DNA of 10,893 nt from an uncultured bacterium (lineage in GTDB: Bacteria; Omnitrophota; Gorgyraeia; Gorgyraeales; Gorgyraeaceae). A program made the translations under genes and the position numbers. Positions 1 through 8,445 of the stretch are shown here, piece after piece; positions within the stretch are counted from its first letter, which is position 1; the number at the start of each line of letters is the position of its first letter. The DNA lies in assembly GCA_913009675.1 (NCBI GenBank), contig CAJVXD010000021.1, positions 1 through 10,893 of the forward strand, given 5' to 3'. Under the pieces are notes generated by a model, which saw only the letters and a list, made by a program, of their open reading frames with translations, was not told where the DNA came from and did no database searches.

Positions 1-1
1 C

Positions 2-613
2 CTTATCGGCGAGACCTCAGAGGATGTGGAGGAGGCATTGGAGGATGGCAGCTTCGGGATGGCAAAGGAGACCGCACTCTATCTAAACGGCGCCATAGGC
101 AAGGCAGTGGAAAGAGATATCGGGGCAGGCCTGGCAATCGGCCAGGTCATTGAGGAGGAAAGGCTCTCCTTTAAGGGATTAAGCATTCTATGCAATTGCG
201 CCGGACAGGGTATATCTGCTACCGTCCATGTCGCGATAGGTACGGATGTCATACATCAGCATCCGGACTGTGACGGTGCAAATTTAGGAGAGGCGTCGCT
301 TAAGGATTTCCATAATTTTATAAAAACAGTCTCAATGCTCGGAGACGGCGGCGTGATATTAAACATAGGGTCTTCGGTAATTCTCCCGGAGGTATTTTTA
401 AAGGCATTGAACGTAGCGAGGAATTTAGGTTTTAAGGTCAGGGATTTTACTGCCTGTAACTTTGATATGATAAATCAGTATAGGTCTTGTCAAAATGTGG
501 TAAGGCGCCCTGTGAAGTCAGGCGGGGCTGGTTATACTATTATCGGTCAGCACGAGATAATGATACCGCTTCTTGCCCAGGCCATTATTGAGAAGATTGT
601 GGACGGGAGATGA
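2..613 (+). CDS. Conserved protein of unknown function (5' truncated by window edge)
   Basis: The reading frame is open from base 2 with no stop before 611, so the gene starts outside the window; the GTG at 26 is internal, and 203 C-terminal residues are visible. I recognise the style of a conserved bacterial family found beside heptose and Kdo genes, but cannot name a function. Visible hallmarks, numbered from the GTG, are TVHVAIGTDVIHQHP around 66-80 (two His that could bind metal or substrate), a Gly-rich strand-loop NIGSSVILPEVFLKA around 113-127, and a conserved-looking DFTACNFDM near 140-148. These suggest a Rossmann-like alpha/beta enzyme. No signal peptide or membrane segment is visible in the part present. 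A resemblance to deoxyhypusine-synthase-like proteins is only a vague memory. The stop overlaps the next start (ATGA), implying translational coupling and a related job in sugar or envelope metabolism. Confidence 0.8.
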   Translation, partial: LIGETSEDVEEALEDGSFGMAKETALYLNGAIGKAVERDIGAGLAIGQVIEEERLSFKGLSILCNCAGQGISATVHVAIGTDVIHQHPDCDGANLGEASLKDFHNFIKTVSMLGDGGVILNIGSSVILPEVFLKALNVARNLGFKVRDFTACNFDMINQYRSCQNVVRRPVKSGGAGYTIIGQHEIMIPLLAQAIIEKIVDGR

Positions 614-1584
614 TGAAGAAAAAGTTCAGGAAGGCCATAAACGGATTCTCCGGGGTGAGGGTCCTTGTAATAGGGGACCTGATCCTTGATGAATTTTTAT
701 GGGGTGACGTTTCGAGGATCTCTCCTGAGGCACCCGTGCCTGTTGTATGGGTAAGGTCCGAATCGTATATGCCTGGAGGGGCTGCAAACGTAGCCAGTAA
801 TATTAATGCCCTCGGGGGCAGGGCCTACCTGGCAGGCGTGGTAGGCACAGGTGAGCGAGGCAGGGTTCTCACCCGGACCCTTGAAGAGAAGGGCATTGAT
901 GTAAGCGGTATAATTGTTGACGGGGGCAGGCCGACTACCTTAAAGACAAGGGTTATTGCTCATCATCAGCAGGTTGTCAGGATCGATAAAGAGAGGATAG
1001 ATGGATTGAATAAGGGCTTGATCGAGCGTATAATTAGCTATACCGGCAATATAATAGATGAGATAGATGCTATCGTAATAGAGGATTATGGCAAGGGGGT
1101 TATTACGCAGGGGCTTTTGAAACAGATATTGGGAATGGCGAAGAGGTATAAAAAGATAGTAACCGTGGATCCGAAAGAGGAACATTTTAGTTATTATAAA
1201 GGCGTGACGGCCATTACGCCCAATCATTATGAGGCAGCGGCTATAAGCAGGCTCAGGCTAAGGGATGATAAGGCGCTGGATAAGATAGGTAAGGGACTCC
1301 TTAATAAATTAAGATGCGAAGCGGTACTTATCACCCTCGGCGAAAATGGAATGCAGCTTTTTGAAAGGCATGGACGCAGCACTCATATACCTACGGTTGC
1401 CCAGGATGTATTTGATGTCTCGGGTGCGGGTGATACAGTTATCAGTGCATTCACATTGGCGCTTGCCTCCGGTGCAGCTATGCTGGATGCAGCCATGATA
1501 TCAAATTATGCCGCTGGGATTGTGGTGGGCAAGATTGGGATTGCCGTCGTGAGACAGAAAGAATTATTATCCCGGGTAATATGA
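610..1584 (+). CDS. hldA: D-glycero-beta-D-manno-heptose-7-phosphate kinase (HldE kinase domain only; HldA/RfaE1-like)
   Basis: A PfkB/ribokinase-family kinase of 324 residues that phosphorylates C1 of heptose-7-phosphate to give the 1,7-bisphosphate in ADP-heptose synthesis (cytosol). The N-terminal signature GDLILDEFLWGDVSRISPE (22-40) and the PfkB motif GGAANVASN (56-64) are present. HQQVVRID (119-126) is typical of the RfaE/HldE kinase branch. The C-terminal signature DVSGAGDT (269-276) supplies the anion hole and the catalytic Asp275. Bifunctional HldE proteins are about 470 residues with a nucleotidyltransferase domain; that domain is absent here, and the gene ends cleanly rather than by visible decay. 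The start overlaps the previous stop by 4 bases. A second ATG follows immediately at 613, and GGGAG at 605-609 would fit it slightly better. Another PfkB sugar kinase is possible but less likely. Confidence 0.88.
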   Translation: MMKKKFRKAINGFSGVRVLVIGDLILDEFLWGDVSRISPEAPVPVVWVRSESYMPGGAANVASNINALGGRAYLAGVVGTGERGRVLTRTLEEKGIDVSGIIVDGGRPTTLKTRVIAHHQQVVRIDKERIDGLNKGLIERIISYTGNIIDEIDAIVIEDYGKGVITQGLLKQILGMAKRYKKIVTVDPKEEHFSYYKGVTAITPNHYEAAAISRLRLRDDKALDKIGKGLLNKLRCEAVLITLGENGMQLFERHGRSTHIPTVAQDVFDVSGAGDTVISAFTLALASGAAMLDAAMISNYAAGIVVGKIGIAVVRQKELLSRVI

Positions 1585-1624
1585 GTGTTGGATGAGGCAG
1601 CCTTTTATTTAAACGAGGTGGTGG

Positions 1625-2383
1625 ATGGAAGCGATAGGAATAATCCCGGCAAGGTATGGTTCGACAAGGTTTGAAGGAAAACTCCTGGCAGATTTCTGCG
1701 GCAAACCGGTGATACAGCATACATGGGAAAATGCCAAGAGGTCCAGGGCCATAGAAGACCTTATAATAGCGACAGATGATAAGCGTATCTATAATGCCGC
1801 CAGGGGGTTTGGTGCAAAGGTCATCTATACTTCTAAGGCACACAAGAGTGGTTCGGATAGGTTAACCGAGGCAGTCGCCTCCATCGATACAGAGATTGTA
1901 GTAAATATCCAGGCAGATGAGCCTCTCGTACACCCTACTATGATAGATGATGTGGTAGGCCCGCTCTTAAAAGACAAGGCCATAGATATGACGACGCTAT
2001 GTCACAAGATTAAGAATAAGGAGGAACTGCTCGATCTTAATGTGGTGAAGGTCGTGATGGACAGGAAGGGTTTTGCCATGTATTTTTCACGCGCCCCCAT
2101 TCCGTATGACCAGCAGACGATGGATAACGGCCGCCGGCCCGCCAACCGCTATAAACATATCGGCCTTTACGGTTACAGCAAGGATTTTCTTTTTACCTTT
2201 AAGAGCCTGCCGCAGTCCCCGCTTGAGAAGATTGAGAAACTGGAACAGCTAAGGGTGATAGAGAACGGATATAGGATAAAGGTCATAGAGACGAAATACG
2301 ATACGGTTGGGATCGATACGCCTGCGGATTTACTAAAGGCGACCGAATTGATAAAAGGTTTGAAGCAGCTCAGTTTTTTATAA
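1625..2383 (+). CDS. kdsB: 3-deoxy-manno-octulosonate cytidylyltransferase (CMP-Kdo synthetase)
   Basis: Activates Kdo with CTP to CMP-Kdo plus pyrophosphate, the donor for Kdo transfer to lipid A; cytosolic. Its 252 residues match the usual family length. Motifs are in the expected order: nucleotide-binding IPARYGSTRFEGK (7-19), SGSDR (75-79), NIQADEP (94-100, with Asp98 expected to hold Mg), HIGLYGY (178-184), EKLEQLR (204-210) and VGIDTPADL (228-236, with the second metal Asp231). Two small departures are Ala at 97, where Gly is usual (NVQGDEP), and Phe-Glu in STRFEGK where Leu-Pro is usual. GAGG at 1615-1618 is a good SD six bases before the ATG. The gene lies 40 bases after the heptose kinase, and its CTP supplier pyrG follows directly. 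Confidence 0.96.
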   Translation: MEAIGIIPARYGSTRFEGKLLADFCGKPVIQHTWENAKRSRAIEDLIIATDDKRIYNAARGFGAKVIYTSKAHKSGSDRLTEAVASIDTEIVVNIQADEPLVHPTMIDDVVGPLLKDKAIDMTTLCHKIKNKEELLDLNVVKVVMDRKGFAMYFSRAPIPYDQQTMDNGRRPANRYKHIGLYGYSKDFLFTFKSLPQSPLEKIEKLEQLRVIENGYRIKVIETKYDTVGIDTPADLLKATELIKGLKQLSFL

Positions 2384-4033
<1,650 letters not shown>

Positions 4034-4061
4034 GTATTCTCAGTTTTCCCTGAGATTAGAT

Positions 4062-4883
4062 ATGACTATAGAGATAAGAATAAAAAACGTTAGAATAGGC
4101 GGTAAAAATCCATTTGTCCTTATTGCCGGGCCGTGCGTGATAGAAAATGAGAAAGATACGATAGAACACGCAGATTATTTAAAGGATATCTGCCATAGGC
4201 TTGATATAGCGTTTATATTTAAATCCAGTTACGACAAGGCAAACCGCTCCGGTATAAAATCGTATAGAGGGCCTGGGATCGACAAGGGTTTAAAGATCCT
4301 TGCAGAGGTTAAGAAACAGTTGAAGGTGCCTGTATTGAGCGACGTCCATTGCAGGACAGAACTTTCAAAGGCAAAAGAGGTCCTTGATGTTATTCAGATA
4401 CCCGCATTTCTTTGCAGGCAGACGGATTTTATCCTACAGGCAGCTGAGACAGGCAGGGTAGTAAATATAAAAAAAGGTCAATTCCTGGCGCCGTGGGATA
4501 TAAAGAATATAGTAGAAAAACTCGAAAGCACAGGCAATAAGAATATAATAATTACGGAGCGCGGTACGACGTTCGGCTATAATAATCTTGTGAGTGATTT
4601 ACGCGCGCTTGAGATAATGCAGGAGTTTGGTTACCCGATAGTTTACGATGCCAGTCACAGTGTCCAGCTTCCCGGCGGCCGGGGTGTTGCCTCGGGCGGA
4701 GAGAGGAGATTTGTGCCGGGCCTATCCCGCGCAGCAATGGCGATGGGCTGCGACGGTTTGTTTCTGGAACTTCACAGGGACCCTGACAAGGCCCCTTGTG
4801 ACGGCCCTAATATGATTGAGCTTGGCTCACTTGAAAAATTGTTGCAGGCAATCAAGAAGATAGATGCCATTGTCCGGGGTTAA
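4062..4883 (+). CDS. kdsA: 3-deoxy-8-phosphooctulonate (Kdo-8-phosphate) synthase
   Basis: Condenses phosphoenolpyruvate with arabinose-5-phosphate to Kdo-8-phosphate; TIM barrel, cytosolic, 273 residues. The frame is open back to 3924, but those 46 extra codons run inside pyrG and have no family resemblance, so the ATG at 4062 is chosen (weak GAG at 4052-4054 as SD). Family motifs: KSSYDKANRS (54-63), SYRGPG (67-72), IQIPAFLCRQTD (111-122) and RGTTFGYNNLVSD (167-179). Cys25 (AGPC), His199, Glu236 and Asp247 all lie exactly 14 residues beyond Cys11, His185, Glu222 and Asp233 of the Aquifex aeolicus enzyme, as I recall them, which points to the metal-dependent class. The following CDGPN (246-250) looks more like metal-independent enzymes. 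Confidence 0.96.
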   Translation: MTIEIRIKNVRIGGKNPFVLIAGPCVIENEKDTIEHADYLKDICHRLDIAFIFKSSYDKANRSGIKSYRGPGIDKGLKILAEVKKQLKVPVLSDVHCRTELSKAKEVLDVIQIPAFLCRQTDFILQAAETGRVVNIKKGQFLAPWDIKNIVEKLESTGNKNIIITERGTTFGYNNLVSDLRALEIMQEFGYPIVYDASHSVQLPGGRGVASGGERRFVPGLSRAAMAMGCDGLFLELHRDPDKAPCDGPNMIELGSLEKLLQAIKKIDAIVRG

Positions 4884-4896
4884 ACCTCGGACAATG
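4868..4896 (+). other. Strong inverted repeat across the kdsA stop codon
   Basis: Arms 4868-4879 and 4885-4896 form a 12-bp stem with one G-U wobble and a 5-base loop TTAAA that contains most of the kdsA stop codon. No T-run follows, so it is not a standard intrinsic terminator. It lies directly before kdsD, which has no visible SD. It may act on mRNA stability or processing, or on the ratio of KdsA to KdsD; this role is inferred. Confidence 0.6.
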
Positions 4897-4907
4897 CCTA
4901 TAATATT

Positions 4908-5867
4908 ATGCTAAAGAAACGTGCAAGGCAGGTTTTGAAGATAGAAGCCGATTCAATAAGACGACTCGCATCCCGGATAAACGAGGATTTCGAGAAGGCG
5001 GTTAACCTGGTTTATGCCTGTAAGGGCCGCGTCGTAGTAACCGGCATGGGTAAGGCGGGTATCATAGGCGAGAAGATCTCTGCTACGCTTGCCTCGACCG
5101 GCACACCAAGTCTATGGCTTCATTCAGCAGAGGCGATCCATGGAGATTTAGGCCGTGTAAAAAGAGAGGATATCATAATTGCTATCTCCAATAGTGGAGA
5201 GACAGAAGAGATTGTAAGATTGATCCCGTATATAAAGAGGATCGGTTCGAAACTGATAGCTATCACGGGAAATACAGGTTCGACCCTTGCAAAAAATAGC
5301 GATGCAGTCCTCGATGTATCCATAAAGGAAGAGGCATGCCCTTTAGGGCTTGTCCCTATGGCGAGCACAACCAGTATGCTGGCAATGGGAGACGCAATGT
5401 CAGCTGCACTGATGGATAAGAAGGGTTTTAAACGAAGCGACTTTGCCCTTTTGCATCCGGGCGGGAATCTCGGAAAACAGCTCCTTTTGAAGGTGGAAGA
5501 CATCATGCGAAAAGGCCCCCGGAACCCTATCGTAAGAGAAAATACAAGGATAAAAGAAGTACTTTTGAAGATTACCTCTGCCAGGGCAGGGAGCGCTACG
5601 GTAGTGGATAAAAAAAGGCGGCTTCTGGGCATATTTACAGACGGTGATTTAAGGAGGCATTTGGAAGAAGGCCGTGACCTTGCAGATAAGAAGGTGAAAG
5701 ACGTTATGACAAAAAAGCCCAAGGTGATGAAGAAAGGCCTACTTGCGGTCGAGGCCCTGAAGGTCTTGCAGGATTATAAGATTGACGAGATACCGGTAGT
5801 TGATGAAAAGGCCAGGGTAATAGGACTCATAGACGTGCAGGACTTACTGAGGGCAGGGCTGGTTTAG
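4908..5867 (+). CDS. kdsD: D-arabinose-5-phosphate isomerase (SIS + two CBS domains)
   Basis: Isomerises ribulose-5-phosphate to arabinose-5-phosphate, the first committed step toward Kdo; cytosolic. The 319 residues match KdsD/GutQ length and layout. The SIS domain (about 34-170) contains VVVTGMGKAG (42-51), the conserved SAEAIHGDLG (73-82), ISNSGET (93-99) and CPLGLVPMASTTS (144-156). HPGGNLGK (183-190) is the family signature linking SIS to the CBS pair, and the CBS repeats run about 197-255 and 264-319. The ATG at 4908 matches the usual N-terminus but has no SD; the upstream 24 bases are AT-rich and follow a strong hairpin, so translation may depend on coupling to kdsA. The context with kdsA and kdsC favours KdsD over the sugar-alcohol paralog GutQ. 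Confidence 0.96.
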   Translation: MLKKRARQVLKIEADSIRRLASRINEDFEKAVNLVYACKGRVVVTGMGKAGIIGEKISATLASTGTPSLWLHSAEAIHGDLGRVKREDIIIAISNSGETEEIVRLIPYIKRIGSKLIAITGNTGSTLAKNSDAVLDVSIKEEACPLGLVPMASTTSMLAMGDAMSAALMDKKGFKRSDFALLHPGGNLGKQLLLKVEDIMRKGPRNPIVRENTRIKEVLLKITSARAGSATVVDKKRRLLGIFTDGDLRRHLEEGRDLADKKVKDVMTKKPKVMKKGLLAVEALKVLQDYKIDEIPVVDEKARVIGLIDVQDLLRAGLV

Positions 5868-5955
5868 CAGATGAAAATAAAGATTTTCCGGATATTGTAG
5901 AGTTAGCCAGGGTTAATAAGGTTAAGGTCAAAGGTAGAGAATTTAAGAAAGAGAT
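5868..5955 (+). other. Gap between kdsD and kdsC, no gene called
   Basis: These 88 bases are the longest gap in the window. I see no convincing promoter pair or terminator. One frame is open from 5807, inside kdsD, to a stop at 5960-5962, past the kdsC start, and would read as a charged peptide with several Lys. It has no ATG, GTG or TTG start with an SD, so I do not call it. A purine-rich stretch (AAGAAAGAGAT) just before 5956 may serve as the kdsC ribosome site. Confidence 0.5.
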
Positions 5956-6477
5956 ATGTTAGAAGAATTAGCAAAGAAGGTCAGATTATTGATTCTCGAC
6001 GTTGACGGTGTCCTCACCGACGGCCGCATAATCTACGACAACTTTGGCGATGAACTCAAGTGTTTCGATGTCCAGGACGGTCTGGGCGTGTTCCTCCTTA
6101 ATAAGGCAGGCATAAAGTCCGTAATCATTACTGCCAGGAAAACCAGGGCAGTTATAAAAAGAGCGCGGGATATGCACATTGCAGCAGTCTATTCGAATCA
6201 TTATAAACTCAAGATATATCAAAAGGTCCTCAGAAGGTTCAAGGTTACGGACGAAGAGGTGTGTTTCATCGGCGATGATCTTTTAGACCTGCCTATTATA
6301 AAAAGAGCGGGCCTCTCGGTATCCCCCCCGAATGCCGTGGATGAGGTAAAAAACCTGAGTCGCTATATCACCAGAAAAAGAGGGGGCAGAGGAGCAGTCC
6401 GCGAGGTAATCGAGATCATCCTTAAATCCCAGGGCCTCTGGGAAAAGGTGATATCCAGGTATACAGAAGGAGTATAA
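5956..6477 (+). CDS. kdsC: 3-deoxy-D-manno-octulosonate 8-phosphate phosphatase (HAD family)
   Basis: Removes the phosphate from Kdo-8-phosphate to release Kdo; cytosolic, and a tetramer in characterised members. The 173 residues are typical of this cap-less HAD subclass. HAD motif I is LDVDGVLTDG (14-23), with nucleophile Asp15 and acid/base Asp17. Motif II is ITAR (58-61), a conserved Lys follows in the HYKLK segment (82-86), and motif IV is GDDLLDLP (106-113). The C-terminal RGGRGAVREV (142-151) is a KdsC hallmark that contributes to the neighbouring active site in the tetramer. With kdsD, kdsA, pyrG and kdsB upstream, the CMP-Kdo pathway is complete. Its stop overlaps the next start by one base (TAATG). 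Confidence 0.95.
   Translation: MLEELAKKVRLLILDVDGVLTDGRIIYDNFGDELKCFDVQDGLGVFLLNKAGIKSVIITARKTRAVIKRARDMHIAAVYSNHYKLKIYQKVLRRFKVTDEEVCFIGDDLLDLPIIKRAGLSVSPPNAVDEVKNLSRYITRKRGGRGAVREVIEIILKSQGLWEKVISRYTEGV
6467..6472 (+). promoter_or_regulatory. Shine-Dalgarno of histidine kinase 1, inside kdsC
   Basis: AAGGAG lies four bases before the ATG at 6477, which overlaps the kdsC stop as TAATG. A strong own site plus the overlap implies shared transcription and probable translational coupling of kdsC and the kinase. Confidence 0.75.
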
Positions 6478-7631
6478 TGTCTAATAAACAAGAGATAGAT
6501 GAATTAAAGACAGCGCTTTTGAAGGCAAAGCAAGATATTGAAAAATTGTCAAAGGTCAAATCTGATTTTATATCTATCATATCTCATGAATTACGCACGC
6601 CTCTTACATCTATAAAGGAAAGCCTTTCTTTAGTCTTAGATGAGCTTACGGGGCCCCTCAATGAAGAACAAAAGAGATTCCTGACGATGACAAGGTCCAA
6701 CATAGACAAACTTACGAATATTATAATGGATGTACTGGATTTTTCAAGGCTTGACTCCGGCAGGATTATGATGCACAAGAGGAAGGGAGACGTAAACAAA
6801 ATCATAGAGAATATCCATGCGGTGATGGCGGATAGCGCGAAGCGAAAAAATCTTCAATTTAACCTGGAGTTTTCAGATGGGATGGAGCCTGTATGGTTTG
6901 ACCCGGAAAGGATCGGCCAGGTCTTGAAGAGTCTCGTATCGAATGCAATAAAGTTTAACGAAGAGAACGGCAAGATAAAGATTTCCAGCAGCAAACAATA
7001 TATAAATGGTAAGCAAGTGATAAAGGTTAGCGTAGAGGATACCGGGATTGGGATTTCGAATGATGAGATGAAAGGCCTCTTTGAGCAGTTTGAACCAGTA
7101 GACACGAGCATGACAAGGCGTCATAGCGGCGTAGGGCTCGGCCTGGTTATTTCCAAGGGGATCATACAACTTCATGGCGGCGATATATGGGTTGAATCAA
7201 AAAGAGAGACCGGTAGTAAGTTTATCTTCACCCTGCCTATTTATAAGAAAGATAACGAATTTAATTTCCTCCTGGATGAGGCGCTGGAAAGGGCAAGATA
7301 TGCTGGTTTAAAATCTGTCATGATTATTTTTAGGATTAAAAATCAGAGAGATGATACTGAGAAAAATCGCTCAAGGTTGGAAGGGATCATACGTTCTGTT
7401 GTTAGAGGGCCCGAAGACAAGGTTGTCAGGCACAGGGGAGGGAAGTCAATAGTCGTAATGGCAGGCACAGATAGATGCGGCGCAATGAAGATTATAGAAA
7501 GATTAAAGGTAAATGTCGGGATGCCCTTATATTATGGTATCGCGGTTTATCCTGATGAGGCAGGAGACAATAAAGAAGACTTGATAAAGAAGGCAGAAAG
7601 AGAATTAGAAAGTAAGGAAAATTCGCTTTGA
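6477..7631 (+). CDS. Soluble histidine kinase with C-terminal degenerate GGDEF-like domain
   Basis: A 384-residue kinase with no membrane segment and no PAS, GAF or HAMP domain; only a short charged helix (about 2-28, likely coiled coil) precedes the catalytic core. The HisKA H-box ISHELRTPL has phosphoacceptor His37. The HATPase part has the N-box SLVSNAIKF (Asn156), the G1 box EDTGIGIS (187-194) and the G2 box GVGLGL (218-223), so it should be active. After the kinase ends (about 255), residues 262-380 follow the GGDEF-fold order. They show LLDEALERARYAG at the start, RHRGGKSIVV (318-327) where the RYGGDEF hairpin would be, and YYGIAVYPDEAGDNKEDLIK (352-371) like the family's C-terminal GIA-YP segment. 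The signature is GGKSI, so no cyclase activity is expected. The kinase core is confident; the GGDEF assignment is inference from pattern. It is probably paired with the following receivers. Confidence 0.9.
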   Translation: MSNKQEIDELKTALLKAKQDIEKLSKVKSDFISIISHELRTPLTSIKESLSLVLDELTGPLNEEQKRFLTMTRSNIDKLTNIIMDVLDFSRLDSGRIMMHKRKGDVNKIIENIHAVMADSAKRKNLQFNLEFSDGMEPVWFDPERIGQVLKSLVSNAIKFNEENGKIKISSSKQYINGKQVIKVSVEDTGIGISNDEMKGLFEQFEPVDTSMTRRHSGVGLGLVISKGIIQLHGGDIWVESKRETGSKFIFTLPIYKKDNEFNFLLDEALERARYAGLKSVMIIFRIKNQRDDTEKNRSRLEGIIRSVVRGPEDKVVRHRGGKSIVVMAGTDRCGAMKIIERLKVNVGMPLYYGIAVYPDEAGDNKEDLIKKAERELESKENSL

Positions 7632-7640
7632 GTTTTTCAG

Positions 7641-7676
7641 CCCGCTCGAACAATGTCTGATATCCTTCGAGCCGGG
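7641..7676 (+). other. Imperfect inverted repeat before receiver 1
   Basis: Arms 7641-7650 and 7666-7676 pair over ten base pairs with a single bulged G, enclosing a 15-base loop. It fills much of the 70-base gap between the kinase and the first receiver. No T-run follows, so it is unlikely to be a terminator; an RNA processing, attenuation or protein-binding site is possible. Confidence 0.4.
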
Positions 7677-7701
7677 CCGGAGAGGATATAGGAGGTTCGA
7701 T

Positions 7702-8067
7702 ATGGATAAAAAGAAGATATTAGTCGTTGACGATGATGAGGATTTATTGAAGATGTTAAAACTGAGGTTGGAAGGAGAAGGTTTTGAATTCATGTCTGTT
7801 CAGGATGGCGAAGAGATGCTGAAGGTTACAAAGACAAAGACACCCGATATAATACTATTGGATATTATGCTCCCAAATATGGATGGGTATAGCGCCCTGA
7901 GGGAGATGAGAAAAGAGGCACGGTTTAAAGACATACCGGTAATTATCCTTACTGCAAAGGAAGAAAAAAGGGTTGGGGATCTTTTTGCACTCGAAGACAT
8001 TTCGTTTTTTTTGGAAAAGCCATTTGATGCAGGGGATCTATTACAAAAGATAAGGAGTTTGATATGA
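7702..8067 (+). CDS. Single-domain response regulator (receiver 1)
   Basis: A 121-residue CheY-like receiver with no output domain. The acidic pocket is Asp10/Asp11, phosphoacceptor Asp54 lies in ILLDIMLP, the switch residue is Thr84 (LTA), and Lys106 is in EKPF, so all phosphorylation residues are present. The usual Gly-Ala-Asp turn before the beta5 Lys is replaced by DLFALEDISFFLEKPF (93-108), closely resembling receiver 3 but not receiver 2. AGGAGG at 7690-7695 is a strong SD six bases before the ATG. Output is presumably by binding a partner protein or passing phosphate to another protein. Confidence 0.93.
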   Translation: MDKKKILVVDDDEDLLKMLKLRLEGEGFEFMSVQDGEEMLKVTKTKTPDIILLDIMLPNMDGYSALREMRKEARFKDIPVIILTAKEEKRVGDLFALEDISFFLEKPFDAGDLLQKIRSLI

Positions 8068-8435
8068 TGGACAAGAAAAAAATACTTATAGTTGACGATG
8101 AGGATGATCTGAGAAAGATGCTGAAGTTTCGTCTCGAAGCGACGAATTATGAGGTGATAGAGGCATCCGACGGAGAAGAAGGGTTAAACAAGGCAAGGTT
8201 TGAAAGGCCGGATCTGATAATTCTCGATCTTATGCTCCCTAAGATCGACGGCTTCAAGGTCTGCAGGATGCTTAAGTTTGACGAGAGGCATAGGGAAATA
8301 CCTATTATCATGTTTACGGCCCGTGCGCAAATGCAGGATGAGAAACTTGGTAGAGAAACGGGAGCGGATGCGTATATAACAAAACCATTTGAGCCAAAGG
8401 TGCTGTTGGGTAAGATAAAGGAGCTTTTGAAATAA
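8064..8435 (+). CDS. Single-domain response regulator (receiver 2)
   Basis: A 123-residue stand-alone receiver that overlaps the stop of receiver 1 by four bases (ATGA), with AAGGAG at 8052-8057 as SD; a second ATG follows at 8067. The acidic pair is Asp11/Asp12, phosphoacceptor Asp55 lies in IILDLMLP, Thr85 is in FTA, and Lys107 is in ITKPFEP. Unlike its neighbours it has the canonical ETGADAYITKPF loop (98-109), as in classical OmpR/PhoB-type receivers, so its alpha4-beta5-alpha5 face probably meets a different partner. No DNA-binding or enzymatic domain follows. Confidence 0.94.
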   Translation: MMDKKKILIVDDEDDLRKMLKFRLEATNYEVIEASDGEEGLNKARFERPDLIILDLMLPKIDGFKVCRMLKFDERHREIPIIMFTARAQMQDEKLGRETGADAYITKPFEPKVLLGKIKELLK

Positions 8436-8445
8436 CATAGAGCGT

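Noticed and set aside
4868..4896. Intrinsic terminator after kdsA
   Set aside because: The stem is good, but no T-run follows and the next pathway gene starts 12 bases later.
4899..4904. Perfect TATAAT, possible -10 box before kdsD
   Set aside because: No matching -35 at 16-18 bases (the nearest TTG-like hexamer, 4870-4875, is 23 bases away), and initiation there would fall at or inside the kdsD start codon.
5120..5722. Long minus-strand open frame opposite kdsD
   Set aside because: It is antisense to a certain gene; its Ser/Phe-rich composition is what a complement of this codon usage gives, with no motif or SD.
5807..5962. Small ORF spanning the kdsD-kdsC gap
   Set aside because: The frame is open and Lys-rich but has no supported start codon or SD, overlaps both neighbours, and resembles no family I know.
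7626..7665. Promoter before receiver 1 from TTGAGT near 7628
   Set aside because: No acceptable -10 at 16-18 bases; the nearest AT-rich hexamer, near 7660, is too far away.
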